A model generated the notes under the pieces. That model was not told where the DNA came from, made no database searches, and was given only the letters and a program-made list of their open reading frames with translations. From positions 248,001 to 312,000 of the forward strand of contig NZ_NKYF01000005.1 of NCBI RefSeq assembly GCF_002262885.1: 64,000 bases of DNA, in the 5' to 3' direction. The DNA comes from Pseudonocardia sp. MH-G8 (GTDB taxonomy: Bacteria > Actinomycetota > Actinomycetes > Mycobacteriales > Pseudonocardiaceae). Below are positions 16,746-24,385 of the stretch, piece after piece; position 1 is the first letter of the stretch, and each line of letters starts with the position of its first letter. The position numbers and the translations under genes are program-made.

Positions 16746-17311
16746 GCCGGGCCGCCGGTCACGACGCCGCCGGGCTTGACCTGGCCCGCAGCGGGCAGCG
16801 GCGCGGGGTCGTGATCCTGGCGGTCTTCGGAGTGGCCTGGGGACTGGTCGGGGCCTCCGGGCTCCCGGCCGGCCCCGGGTGGGTCCTGCGGATCGCCGCG
16901 GCGCTGGTCGCGGCCGGAGCCGTCGTCGTCGCCCTGCGTCCCGTTCCCGCGGGGCGCGTCGCACGCGAGGCGCACCTCCCCGACGGGTGGCGGCGCGGAG
17001 TCGGTCTCGTCAACGGCGGCCAGTTCGTCGCGATCGCGCTGGTCGTCGCGGTCTTCCTGCTGCTCGGGCGCCCGGAGTTCGTGCCGCCGCTGGTCTGCCT
17101 GGTCGTCGGGCTGCACTTCTTCCCGCTGGCCCGGCTGTTCGACCAGCCCGAGTACACGCCGACCGCCGCCGTCCTGTGCGCCGTGGCCTGCGCGGGTCTG
17201 GTCGTGCTGCTCGCCGGTCCCGGCGCAGCGCCGTCGCGGGTGGTGGTCGGAGCCGGCGCCGCGCTCACGCTGCTCGGCACGGCCTGGTACCTGGCGCTGC
17301 GCCGCAGCTGA
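16742..17311 (+). CDS. Small integral membrane protein, function unknown
   Basis: 189 residues, five or so hydrophobic helices, few charged residues except the termini and the linker [13 protein letters not shown] notable conserved-looking stretch is [20 protein letters not shown] between helices 3 and 4. It overlaps the stop of the sugar isomerase by 4 bp, so it is co-transcribed with the sugar operon. I do not recognise a function; the helix number is too low for a typical transporter. Confidence 0.75.
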   Translation: MSRAAGHDAAGLDLARSGQRRGVVILAVFGVAWGLVGASGLPAGPGWVLRIAAALVAAGAVVVALRPVPAGRVAREAHLPDGWRRGVGLVNGGQFVAIALVVAVFLLLGRPEFVPPLVCLVVGLHFFPLARLFDQPEYTPTAAVLCAVACAGLVVLLAGPGAAPSRVVVGAGAALTLLGTAWYLALRRS

Positions 17312-17333
17312 CGCGGTTTCCGCCCCGGCGTCA

Positions 17334-17379
17334 GCAAAGCCACCTTCACGACGCGAGAGGTCAGGAAGGGTGGCTCTGC
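17334..17379. repeat. Intergenic inverted repeat, family B copy 2
   Basis: Imperfect arms GCAAAGCCACCTTC (17334-17347) and GAAGGGTGGCTCTGC (17365-17379). The left half resembles the copy at 5073 (AAAGCCACTTTCATGAACG against AAAGCCACCTTCACGACGC). It covers the premature end of an acetyltransferase remnant on the minus strand. Confidence 0.65.
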
Positions 17380-17480
17380 AGACACCCCTCGAGGTCGGGG
17401 TCCTGGTGCAGCCGCCAGAGCTCGTCGGCGTGCTCCGGGCCGACGGGCGTCAGGTTGAGCCGTTCGGTGAGACGGCGCAC
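17361..17480 (-). pseudogene. Truncated GNAT acetyltransferase remnant
   Basis: A 39-codon reading frame from GTG 17480 begins with LTERLNLTPVGPEHADELW and continues RLHQDPDLEG, the usual first strand and helix of RimJ/RimL-type N-acetyltransferases (about 170-200 residues). It then stops at TGA inside the family B repeat, so about four fifths of the domain is absent. A GAGGAG ribosome site precedes the GTG. I read it as a gene broken by a deletion ending at, or an insertion of, the repeat. A functional microprotein is the less likely alternative. Confidence 0.6.
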
Positions 17481-17588
17481 CGTTCTCCTCACTCTGGGTA
17501 CGGTATCGATTCCGATTCGTTGTGCCTGCGGCTGGCACCGACCGGTCCGGGTGACCTAACGTCACCCTGTTCGGCGACGGAGGCGGCG

Positions 17589-18764
17589 ATGGTGGCAGTG
17601 GACGCGGAACCCGCGCCAGAGGATTCCCGTCGCAGGTGGCGTTGGGGGCGTCGCGGCGCGGCAGGTGAACCCGAGGACGGGACGACGCAGGGGCCGGCGG
17701 ACACGACTGCTGCTTCCGCACGCGCGGTGGCCCCTGCGCGCAGGAAGGGCGGCGCGATGGGCACGCTGGCCGAAGGGCGCCGGATCGCGGCCAGCCTGCG
17801 CGGTGGGATCGGCGGACCGGACGCCATCGCGGCAGCGCGGGGCCTGCGCCGCCTGCTCGAGGTCGAGGCGGTGGCGTTGGGTGGGCTGCACGGCGGGCTG
17901 GTCTGGGCGGGGCGTCCGGCGGATGTCGTCGCGGCCGAGGGGCTCGCGGAGGGTGTGCTGCGCACCGATGCCCGCGCGGGTGCGGCGGGCACGGTCGCGT
18001 TGCCGGTGCACGCGCGCGACGAGCTCGCGGGCGTGCTCGTCGTCGCCGGCCCGGTTCCGGCGGCCTCCGCGCGCGAGGCGGCCCTGTGGGTGGGGGAGGC
18101 GCTCGAGCGTGCGCGCCTGGAGGAGTCGGCGCACGTGGCGGAGCAGGCCGAGCTGCGGGCGCTGCGCGCGGAGATCTCCCCGCACTTCGTCTACAACAGC
18201 CTCACGGCGATCGCCTCGTTCGTGGAGTCCGACCCGGAGCGGTCGCGGGACCTGATGCTGGACTTCGCCGAGTACACCCGCCACAGCCTGGCGCGCTACG
18301 GCGAGTACACCACCGTGGAGGGCGAGTTCCGGGCGATCGAGGCCTACCTCGCGCTGGCGAGGGCAGTGCTCGGGGAGCGGTTGAAGGTGCAGATACGGAT
18401 CGCACCGGAGATCCTGCCGGTCGCGTTGCCCTACCTGGCCCTGCAACCCCTGGTGGAGAACGCCGTGCGGCACGGCGTGGAGCTGCCCGGCGGCAGCGGG
18501 CTGGTCCAGGTCAGCGGTGAGGCGGACGGCACGGAGTGCCTGATCGCGGTCGAGGACGACGGGCCCGGCATGGCCCCGGAGTACGCCGCCGCCGTGCTCG
18601 CGGGCAACTGCTCCGGTGCCGGGCTCGGGCTGGTCAACGTCGACCGCAGGCTGCGCACCGTCTTCGGCGCCGGGTACGGGCTCGTCATCGAGACCGCTGA
18701 GGGTGCGGGCACACGGGTGCTGCTGCGGCTGCCGCGCTTCCAACCGGGTGTGGTGGTCGCATGA
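17589..18764 (+). CDS. LytS/YehU-type sensor histidine kinase
   Basis: 391 residues, no membrane helix. A basic, low-complexity N-terminus (1-60) is followed by a GAF-like region (about 65-170), then a His_kinase domain with the phospho-acceptor in EISPHFVYNSL near residue 200 and an ATPase domain with LVENAVRHG, DDGPGM and GAGLGLVNV. Start chosen at ATG 17589, five bases after GGAGG; ATG 17757 with GGAAGGG is an alternative that removes the basic tail. Overlaps the LytTR regulator by 4 bp. It should sense an intracellular or membrane-relayed signal for the symporter genes downstream. Confidence 0.9.
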   Translation: MVAVDAEPAPEDSRRRWRWGRRGAAGEPEDGTTQGPADTTAASARAVAPARRKGGAMGTLAEGRRIAASLRGGIGGPDAIAAARGLRRLLEVEAVALGGLHGGLVWAGRPADVVAAEGLAEGVLRTDARAGAAGTVALPVHARDELAGVLVVAGPVPAASAREAALWVGEALERARLEESAHVAEQAELRALRAEISPHFVYNSLTAIASFVESDPERSRDLMLDFAEYTRHSLARYGEYTTVEGEFRAIEAYLALARAVLGERLKVQIRIAPEILPVALPYLALQPLVENAVRHGVELPGGSGLVQVSGEADGTECLIAVEDDGPGMAPEYAAAVLAGNCSGAGLGLVNVDRRLRTVFGAGYGLVIETAEGAGTRVLLRLPRFQPGVVVA

Positions 18765-19540
18765 CGCGGCCGTTGCGGGTGCTCGCCGTCGACGACGTCG
18801 CGCCGGCGCTGGTGGAGCTCGTGCGGTTGTTGCGGGCATCCCCGCAGGTCGGGGACGTCGCCGAGGCGGGAGACCCGATCACCGCGCTGAGGCTGATCCA
18901 GGCGGGCCCGTTCGACGTGGTGTTCCTGGACATCTCGATGCCGGGGATGAACGGCTTGGAACTGGCATCGCTGCTCGCCCGGATGACCGATCCGCCGATG
19001 GTCGTCTTCGTCACCGCCTACGAGGAGCACGCGGCGTCGGCGTACGGGATCGGCGCCGTGGACTACCTGCTCAAGCCCGTCAGCGCGGAGCGGCTCGCCG
19101 CGGCACTCACCCGCGTCAGGCGGTTCTCCGCCCCGGACACCGCGCCGGCACCCGCGCCGGTCGACGCCCTCGCCGCGGTGCCGGTCGAGCTGGCCGGGCG
19201 CACCCGGTTCGTCCGGCGCGACGACGTCCGCTTCGTCGAGGCGCAGGGCGACTACGTGCGGCTGCACACCCCGACGGGCGCGCACCTGGTGCGGATACCG
19301 ATCTCGCGGCTGGAGGAGCACTGGCAGCACGCCGGGTTCAGCCGGGTGCACCGCAGCTACCTGCTGGCCGTGCCCGCGGTCCGGGAGCTGCGCAGCGACC
19401 TGTCCGGGGGACTGCTCGCCCACACCGACGTCGGCGACGTGCCGGTGAGCCGGCGCCACTCCCGGGAGCTGCGCGAACATCTGCTCGAGGCCGCCACGCG
19501 CGGGGCGTTCGAGCCGCCGGGCGGGCGGGCGGCCCGGTGA
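18761..19540 (+). CDS. LytTR-family response regulator
   Basis: 259 residues. Receiver domain (1-125) with the acidic pair VDD, phospho-acceptor Asp in VVFLDISMPGM, Thr in FVTAY and Lys in LLKPV. An Ala/Pro linker precedes a LytTR DNA-binding domain (about 140-245) with RFVEAQGDYVRLHT and FSRVHRSYLLAV. Partner of the kinase encoded directly upstream; start overlaps its stop (ATGA). The following two genes also overlap by 4 bp, so kinase, regulator and symporter form one coupled unit. Confidence 0.93.
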   Translation: MTRPLRVLAVDDVAPALVELVRLLRASPQVGDVAEAGDPITALRLIQAGPFDVVFLDISMPGMNGLELASLLARMTDPPMVVFVTAYEEHAASAYGIGAVDYLLKPVSAERLAAALTRVRRFSAPDTAPAPAPVDALAAVPVELAGRTRFVRRDDVRFVEAQGDYVRLHTPTGAHLVRIPISRLEEHWQHAGFSRVHRSYLLAVPAVRELRSDLSGGLLAHTDVGDVPVSRRHSRELREHLLEAATRGAFEPPGGRAAR

Positions 19541-19926
19541 GGCACCAGCGGCGCGTCGCGGTCACCAGCCCGCAGACCCGGGTGGCGCTCGCCGGGCGTC
19601 GCACCGGCGCGCCGGCCGCTCCACCGCACCTCGCCCCGGCCGACGCGGAGCGTGCCCGCCGGATCCACCACGTGCAGCTGCGGTACGCGCTCGTCGTGCT
19701 CGGCCTGCTGGCCGCGCTGCTGCTCGGGCTGCCGCTGCTGCTCGCCGGGCTCCCCGGGCTCGACGACGTGCGCGTGGCGGGGGTCCCCGTCTCCTGGATC
19801 GCGGTCGCCGTGCTGCCCTACCCGCTGCTGGTGCTGCTGGCGAGCTGGCAGCTGCGCTCGGCCGAGCGCGCCGAGCGCCCCCGTGCGGAGGGGCACCAGC
19901 CGCACCGCCGCCGAGCGCGCCCGTGA
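19537..19926 (+). CDS. Small two-helix membrane protein coupled to the symporter
   Basis: 129 residues from a GTG overlapping the regulator stop. An arginine- and alanine-rich N-terminus (1-45) precedes HHVQLRYALVVLGLLAALLL (helix 1), a short external loop and WIAVAVLPYPLLVLLASWQL (helix 2), then a basic tail. In position and topology it recalls the DUF485 proteins found before acetate/solute symporters, but the sequence similarity is not clear to me. Likely an accessory subunit or assembly factor for the symporter encoded next. Confidence 0.75.
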   Translation: MRHQRRVAVTSPQTRVALAGRRTGAPAAPPHLAPADAERARRIHHVQLRYALVVLGLLAALLLGLPLLLAGLPGLDDVRVAGVPVSWIAVAVLPYPLLVLLASWQLRSAERAERPRAEGHQPHRRRARP

Positions 19927-21587
19927 TCTTCGCGATCGTCCCGGTCCTGCTGGTCACCCTCCTGATCGGAGCACGTGGCGTCGCCGCCATGCGCACGACC
20001 TCGGACTTCCTGGTCGCGTCGCGGCGGATCTCCCCGGCTGTCAACGCGGCCGCCGTGTCCGGCGAGTACCTCTCGGCGGCGTCGTTCCTCGGGATCGCGG
20101 GCCTCGTCCTCAAGGACGGTGTCGGTTCCCTCTGGTACGCGGTCGGTTTCGCGGCGGGCTACGTGGCGATGCTCGCGCTCGTGGCCGCGCCGATGCGCCG
20201 CACCGGAGCCCTGACGGTGCCCGACTTCGCGGAGGCGCGGTTGGGCTCACCGGCGCTGCGGAAGCTGTCGGCCGCGGTGGTGCTGGTGATCGGGTACCTC
20301 TACCTGGTGCCGCAGTTCACCGCGGCAGGGCAGGTGCTCGGGGTGGTCAGCGGCAGCCCGTACTGGGTCGGGGTGGTGATCGCCGGGGCCGCGGTGAGCG
20401 TCACGCTGGCCCTGGGCGGCATGCGTGCGGCCACCTACGTGCAGGCGTTCCAGTTCGTCCTCAAGCTGGTGTTGTTCATCGTGCCCGCGGTCTGGCTGGT
20501 GCTGCAGGTCGGGCCGGACACCCGCCGCGACGCGCTCACCCCCGTGGAGTTCAGCCGGTTCGAGGTCGACACCCCGGTGCAGTTCGAGCTGGATCTGGAC
20601 CTCACGATCACCGAGCCGACGCGCGTGACGGTGCCCGGGGGCATCGAGCGGCAGCTGGCGCCGGGCGAGTACCCGGTGGAGGCGGGACAGACGTGGGTGT
20701 TCGGCGCGGGCACGGGTGTCCCGCACGTCGGGGCCGGACCGCCCGGGGGCGCGGACTGGTCGCGCCCGCTCCTGGACCCGGGCGGGTACCCGGTGCTCGC
20801 CACGTGGTCGGTGCTCGTGGCCACCGTGCTGGGGACGATGGGGCTGCCGCACATCCTCATCCGCTTCCACACCAGCCCGGACGGGCGCGGCGCGCGGCGC
20901 ACGGCCGCGATCACCGTCGGCATGCTGGGGGTGTTCTACCTGTTCCCCGCCGTGTACGGGCTGCTCGGAGCGGCGCTGCTGCCGGAGCTGTACCTCTCGG
21001 GCGCCACGGACACCGTGGTCGTGGCGCTCCCGGCCCGGGTCGACTCCGGACCGGTGGGCACGGCGTTCACGGCGCTGCTCACCGCGGGCGCCTTCGCGGC
21101 GTTCCTCGCCACCTCGCTCGGGCTGCTGCTCGCCGTGTCCGGTGCGCTGTCGCACGATCTGGTGCCGGGCACGCTGCGCCGGCTGCGGTTCACCCCGCTC
21201 GTCGCGGCGCTCGGCGTGGTCCTGCTCGCGTTGCCCGCGGGCCGGGTCGACGTCGGCGTGCTGGTGACCTCCGCGTTCGCGGTGGCGGCCTCCACGTTCT
21301 GCCCGTTGCTCGTGCTCGGGATCTGGTGGCGAGGGCTCACCGCGCAGGGCGCGATCGTGGGCATGGTGACCGGCCTGCTCGCGTCCGCAGGCGTGATCGG
21401 TGTCGACCTGTTCCTCGGCGCCCCGCCCGGCCTCGCGGCGATCCTGCTCGGCAGGCCTGCGCTGTGGTCGGTGCCGCTCGCGTTCGCGACGATGGTGCTG
21501 GTGTCCCTTCGTGGACGCCCGCCCGCCTGGGCGGCGGCGGCCATGCTGCGGCTGCACCTGGACGAGAGCGAGCCCGGCCGACGATGA
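19923..21587 (+). CDS. Sodium/solute symporter (ActP-like)
   Basis: 554 residues of the SSS family, 12-13 predicted helices, with the family segment GEYLSAASFLGIAGL near residue 45 and LSAAVVLVIGYLYLVPQFTAAG. A large extracytoplasmic loop of roughly 95 residues, rich in beta-forming residues (after VWLVLQVG, before LATWSVLVATVLG), lies between helices 6 and 7, and the following GLPHILIRFHT is typical of the ActP/MctC group. These transport acetate, pyruvate or other monocarboxylates. GTG start overlapping the small membrane gene. Substrate is inferred; solute-triggered control by the LytS/LytTR pair is likely. Confidence 0.88.
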   Translation: MIFAIVPVLLVTLLIGARGVAAMRTTSDFLVASRRISPAVNAAAVSGEYLSAASFLGIAGLVLKDGVGSLWYAVGFAAGYVAMLALVAAPMRRTGALTVPDFAEARLGSPALRKLSAAVVLVIGYLYLVPQFTAAGQVLGVVSGSPYWVGVVIAGAAVSVTLALGGMRAATYVQAFQFVLKLVLFIVPAVWLVLQVGPDTRRDALTPVEFSRFEVDTPVQFELDLDLTITEPTRVTVPGGIERQLAPGEYPVEAGQTWVFGAGTGVPHVGAGPPGGADWSRPLLDPGGYPVLATWSVLVATVLGTMGLPHILIRFHTSPDGRGARRTAAITVGMLGVFYLFPAVYGLLGAALLPELYLSGATDTVVVALPARVDSGPVGTAFTALLTAGAFAAFLATSLGLLLAVSGALSHDLVPGTLRRLRFTPLVAALGVVLLALPAGRVDVGVLVTSAFAVAASTFCPLLVLGIWWRGLTAQGAIVGMVTGLLASAGVIGVDLFLGAPPGLAAILLGRPALWSVPLAFATMVLVSLRGRPPAWAAAAMLRLHLDESEPGRR

Positions 21588-21723
21588 GTTCCGGGCCCCC
21601 GGCCGGTCAGATCCGGCATGGCAGCAGCGATGGGCGCGACGCAAGGCGGTGACCGTGCGGTCCGCTCCGCACGGGTGGAGAGGTGCCGGCGGGAAGACGG
21701 CGGCGCGGGGACGGGGCCGGCGG

Positions 21724-22044
21724 ATGTGCGCTGAGGGCGCGGCCACGTTCCGCCACCGCCCACCGGGCCCGTCGTTCGCGCAACGGGTCGTCACGATCGC
21801 GCCCGGTGCCTCGCACCCGTACGACGAGCAGGAGTGGCGCGACGCCCTCGTGGCGGTCGAGGAGGGGGAACTCGTCGTGGAGTGCCGGGCAGGCGGCCGG
21901 CGCGCGTTCGGCACCGGCGCCGTCCTGTGGTTCGTCGGTTTGGACGTGGTGACACTGCACAACGTCTCGACCACGCGCAGCACGGTGCTGGTAGCGGTCT
22001 CCCGCCGACGCCCCCCGGCGGTGCAGGACCCACCGCCACCCTGA
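21724..22044 (+). CDS. Small cupin-like protein
   Basis: 106 residues from ATG 21724. Beta-strand-rich, with VVTIAPGASHPYDEQEWRD, VEEGELVVECRAGG, FGTGAVLWF and HNVSTTRSTVLVAVSR resembling a single RmlC-type cupin barrel. Only one or two of the usual metal-binding histidines are evident, so it may bind a ligand rather than catalyse. An upstream GTG (21649) would add a basic 25-residue extension with no cupin features. It follows the symporter by about 135 bases on the same strand. Function unknown. Confidence 0.65.
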   Translation: MCAEGAATFRHRPPGPSFAQRVVTIAPGASHPYDEQEWRDALVAVEEGELVVECRAGGRRAFGTGAVLWFVGLDVVTLHNVSTTRSTVLVAVSRRRPPAVQDPPPP

Positions 22045-22061
22045 CTTCTGTGGGCTGTCCA

Positions 22062-22196
22062 GAACGCTCCACCGCCGTGATCGCCAGCTCGGCACAGGAG
22101 CGGCCGGATACGGCCGTTCCTGTGCCGAATCGGTGATCACGCCGTTGCGCAGCAGCCCGGCCGCTTCTCGCACCGATCACGGACGGCGGAGCGTTC
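22062..22196. terminator. Nested palindromes between convergent genes
   Basis: Inner hairpin: 17-base arms starting TCGGCACAGGAGCGGCC (22089-22105) and 22112-22128, 16 of 17 pairs, six-base loop. Outer arms GAACGCTCCACCGCCGTGATC (22062-22082) pair imperfectly with 22175-22196. All of it lies in the gap between the cupin gene and the anti-sigma gene, which converge. The inner hairpin could terminate transcription from both sides, although there is no T-run. Confidence 0.7.
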
Positions 22197-22209
22197 CGCT
22201 GAATGCGGA

Positions 22210-24312
22210 TCAGCTCCCGATGAGGGCCTTGACCGCGGACGACAGCGTGTCGGTGACGTGGGAGATCAACGAGCCGCCGGAGTCGTCATCGTCCGAGTCG
22301 TCGTCGCCCGAGCTGCTGGTCTCGGAGTCGCTGGTCTCGGAGTCGCTGGTCTCGGAGTCGCTGGTCTCGGAGTCGCTGCTCTCGGAGTCGCTGCTCTCGG
22401 AGTCGCTGCTCTCGGAGTCGCTGGACCCGCTGTCCCCGCCGTCGGAGTCGCTGTCCCCGCCGGACTCGTTCGAGCTGTCGTCGGAGTCATCATCTCCGGT
22501 GGAGGACCTCTCACCGGAGCTGCTGCTGTCGTCGGAGCTGCTGTCGTCGGAGTCCCTGCTGGAGGACGTGTCGTCGCCCGACGTGTCTTCCCCGGAGTCG
22601 TCGTCCGGGTCGCTGGAGCTGGAGGGCTCCTCGGTGGTGTCGCCCGCGGTGCCCTCGGGGGTGCCTTCTGCCGTGTCGCCCGACGCGGGGCCGTCGCCGG
22701 CCGCCGGGGCCGGTGCGGTCCGGGCGCTGCTCGCCCCACCGGTGTCGGCGTCCTCGTCGGTCGTCTCCGCCGCCTCGCCACCGTCTGCCTGCGGTGCCGG
22801 TTCCGCCTCACCGGAATCGCCGCCCGAGTTTCCGGAGCCCGAGTCCGAGCCCGAGTTGGAATCGGAGCCCGAGTCGGAGCCCGAGTTGGAATCGGAGCCC
22901 GAGTCGGAGCCCGAGTTGGAATCGGAGCCCGAGTCGGAGCCCGAGTTGGAATCGGAGCCCGAGTCGGAACTCGTGGAGTCGTCGGAGCCGCTGTCAGCGG
23001 TGGGTGCGTCGTCCTCGGCCGCGGTGGGTTCCTCGGCGCCCTCGGAGTCCTCGTCGCCATCGGGCTGCGGCGCGGGCGCGTCGTCCTCGTCCTGGGCGGG
23101 TGTCTCGTCGCCGGGGTCGGGGTTGTCGTTCGCGCCGTCCTCGGTGCCGTCGGAGCCCGACGGAGGAGCGGGCACGTCCTCGGCCGGCGGCAGGCCAGGG
23201 TCGGGTTCTCCCGCCGGCTCGGGCTCGGTGCCCGGTCCGGGCTCGCCGGGAGTGCCGGGCTCGGTGCCGGGGTCCGTGCCCGGCTGACCGGGGCTACCGG
23301 GCGCCTCGCCGTCCGGCGCGGCCTGGGCGTCGGGCGGTGCGGGGATGCCGGGAGGCAACTCACCCTGGGGACCGGGGGCGGCCAGCACGCTCTCGTCGTC
23401 GGGCTGCGGGGAGGACGTCTGCGGGGTGCCCGGGTCACGGGGCTCGTCGCCGTGGGGAGCGCCGTTGATGGCGTCGAGGAGCTGCTGCTGGGCCTGGGTG
23501 AGCTCGTCGCGGCCCTCGTCCGGACGTACGACGGGCAGCTGCGCGGCGGCCCCCGCGATCTCCCGGGCGGCCTCGTCGGCGCGCCCCTCGCGCAGCGCGC
23601 TGCGGGCGTGCTCGAGGTGCGAGTTCACCTGGATGGCGGCCTCCACCGAACGCGCACGCTCGGCGTAGAAGACCTTCGAGACGGGCCACAGCACGCCGCC
23701 CGGCTCGGCGTCGGACGCGGCGGCGGCCGTGCCGGACGAGGCCAACACGACGAGGGCGGCGGCCACGGCGAGGCGGCGGGCGTAGGGGCCCGTGATGGCC
23801 CGGTGCCGCCCGCGCAGCGGGACGGCGGCGGCCGAGGCCGCCACGACGGGACCGGCGCCGGCCGGGTGGTCCTCCGCGGGCTCGACGACGCGCTCGTCCG
23901 GGCCGGCGGTGGCGCCGATCCCCAGCGGCCCGGCGACGACAGCGCCGGCGGTGCCCCGTGCCGCGGCGCCGGAGACCCGCTCGCCCACGGTGGTGTCGTC
24001 GTCGGTGGTCGACGCGCCGTGGGCCGAGGTCGAGGCGGAGCCAGCGGCGTCGGGGCGCACCTCGGACACCCAGGCGGCGAGCATCGCGACGAGCTCGTCG
24101 TCGGTGCCGCGGCCGGCGGGGGACACGGAGCGCGGGGCGACGAGGCCGGCGCCGAGCAGTTCGACGAACTCGTCGTCGGCCCGCAGCGCCGCGAGGTCGA
24201 GGGGACCCTCGTTCTCGTGGGGCGAGGCCGCGGGGTTGTCGGTTGCGCCCTCGTCGGGGAGATCGTTCTCGTCTCCGAGCCGCACCCCGACCTCCGCTTC
24301 GGTATGGATCAT
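22210..24312 (-). CDS. RsdA-like anti-sigma factor with Ser-Asp repeat tail
   Basis: 700 residues. Cytoplasmic part: PLDLAALRADDEFVELL and DDELVAMLAAWVSEVRPD (about 37-90) match the sigma-binding region of the anti-sigma-D factor RsdA, followed by a linker. One helix spans about 179-199. The first extracytoplasmic segment (200-285: DAEPGGVLWPVSKVF, helical SHLEHARSALREGRADEA) also matches RsdA of mycobacteria from memory. Beyond that the protein diverges: a Pro/Gly/Glu region (290-380), an acidic region, then about 240 residues dominated by Ser and Asp, ending in LISHVTDTLSSAVKALIG. RsdA is normally some 300 residues, so the tail more than doubles it. No LPxTG anchor. No sigma gene is adjacent. 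Expected role: hold an ECF sigma factor at the membrane until proteolysis. Confidence 0.85.
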   Translation of the reverse strand: MIHTEAEVGVRLGDENDLPDEGATDNPAASPHENEGPLDLAALRADDEFVELLGAGLVAPRSVSPAGRGTDDELVAMLAAWVSEVRPDAAGSASTSAHGASTTDDDTTVGERVSGAAARGTAGAVVAGPLGIGATAGPDERVVEPAEDHPAGAGPVVAASAAAVPLRGRHRAITGPYARRLAVAAALVVLASSGTAAAASDAEPGGVLWPVSKVFYAERARSVEAAIQVNSHLEHARSALREGRADEAAREIAGAAAQLPVVRPDEGRDELTQAQQQLLDAINGAPHGDEPRDPGTPQTSSPQPDDESVLAAPGPQGELPPGIPAPPDAQAAPDGEAPGSPGQPGTDPGTEPGTPGEPGPGTEPEPAGEPDPGLPPAEDVPAPPSGSDGTEDGANDNPDPGDETPAQDEDDAPAPQPDGDEDSEGAEEPTAAEDDAPTADSGSDDSTSSDSGSDSNSGSDSGSDSNSGSDSGSDSNSGSDSGSDSNSGSDSGSGNSGGDSGEAEPAPQADGGEAAETTDEDADTGGASSARTAPAPAAGDGPASGDTAEGTPEGTAGDTTEEPSSSSDPDDDSGEDTSGDDTSSSRDSDDSSSDDSSSSGERSSTGDDDSDDSSNESGGDSDSDGGDSGSSDSESSDSESSDSESSDSETSDSETSDSETSDSETSSSGDDDSDDDDSGGSLISHVTDTLSSAVKALIGS
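22316..22420. repeat. Seven tandem 15-bp repeats inside the anti-sigma tail
   Basis: Seven units of 15 bases: four CTGGTCTCGGAGTCG, then three with one base changed (CTGCT...). They encode SDSET/SDSES pentapeptides on the minus strand. The units are nearly identical at third positions, which indicates recent slippage or unequal crossing over. Confidence 0.9.
22831..22970. repeat. About 4.6 tandem 30-bp repeats inside the anti-sigma tail
   Basis: Three exact 30-base units (22861-22950), a slightly diverged unit before (22831-22860) and a partial unit after. They encode the decapeptide SGSDSGSDSN on the minus strand. Direct coding repeats with no spacers. Confidence 0.9.
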
Positions 24313-24340
24313 GCCGGCCGGACGACCGGTGACAAGACTA

Positions 24341-24364
24341 CCCCGGCCGTCGCCACGGCCGGGG
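24341..24364 (-). terminator. Stem-loop terminator of the beta-glucosidase operon
   Basis: Perfect 10-base arms CCCCGGCCGT and ACGGCCGGGG with a four-base loop, 22 bases past the beta-glucosidase stop and upstream of the anti-sigma start. No T-run, as is usual in high-GC actinobacteria. Confidence 0.75.
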
Positions 24365-24385
24365 TCCGTCCAGGAAGGAGTCGTT

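Noticed and set aside
22210..22700. Ser-Asp repeats as a staphylococcal Sdr-type surface adhesin
   Set aside because: No secretion signal at the N-terminus, no LPxTG motif, and the N-terminal part is an anti-sigma factor.
22831..22970. Regular 30-base repeats resembling a CRISPR array
   Set aside because: The units are contiguous without spacers, in frame with the anti-sigma gene, and encode a decapeptide repeat; no cas genes are present.
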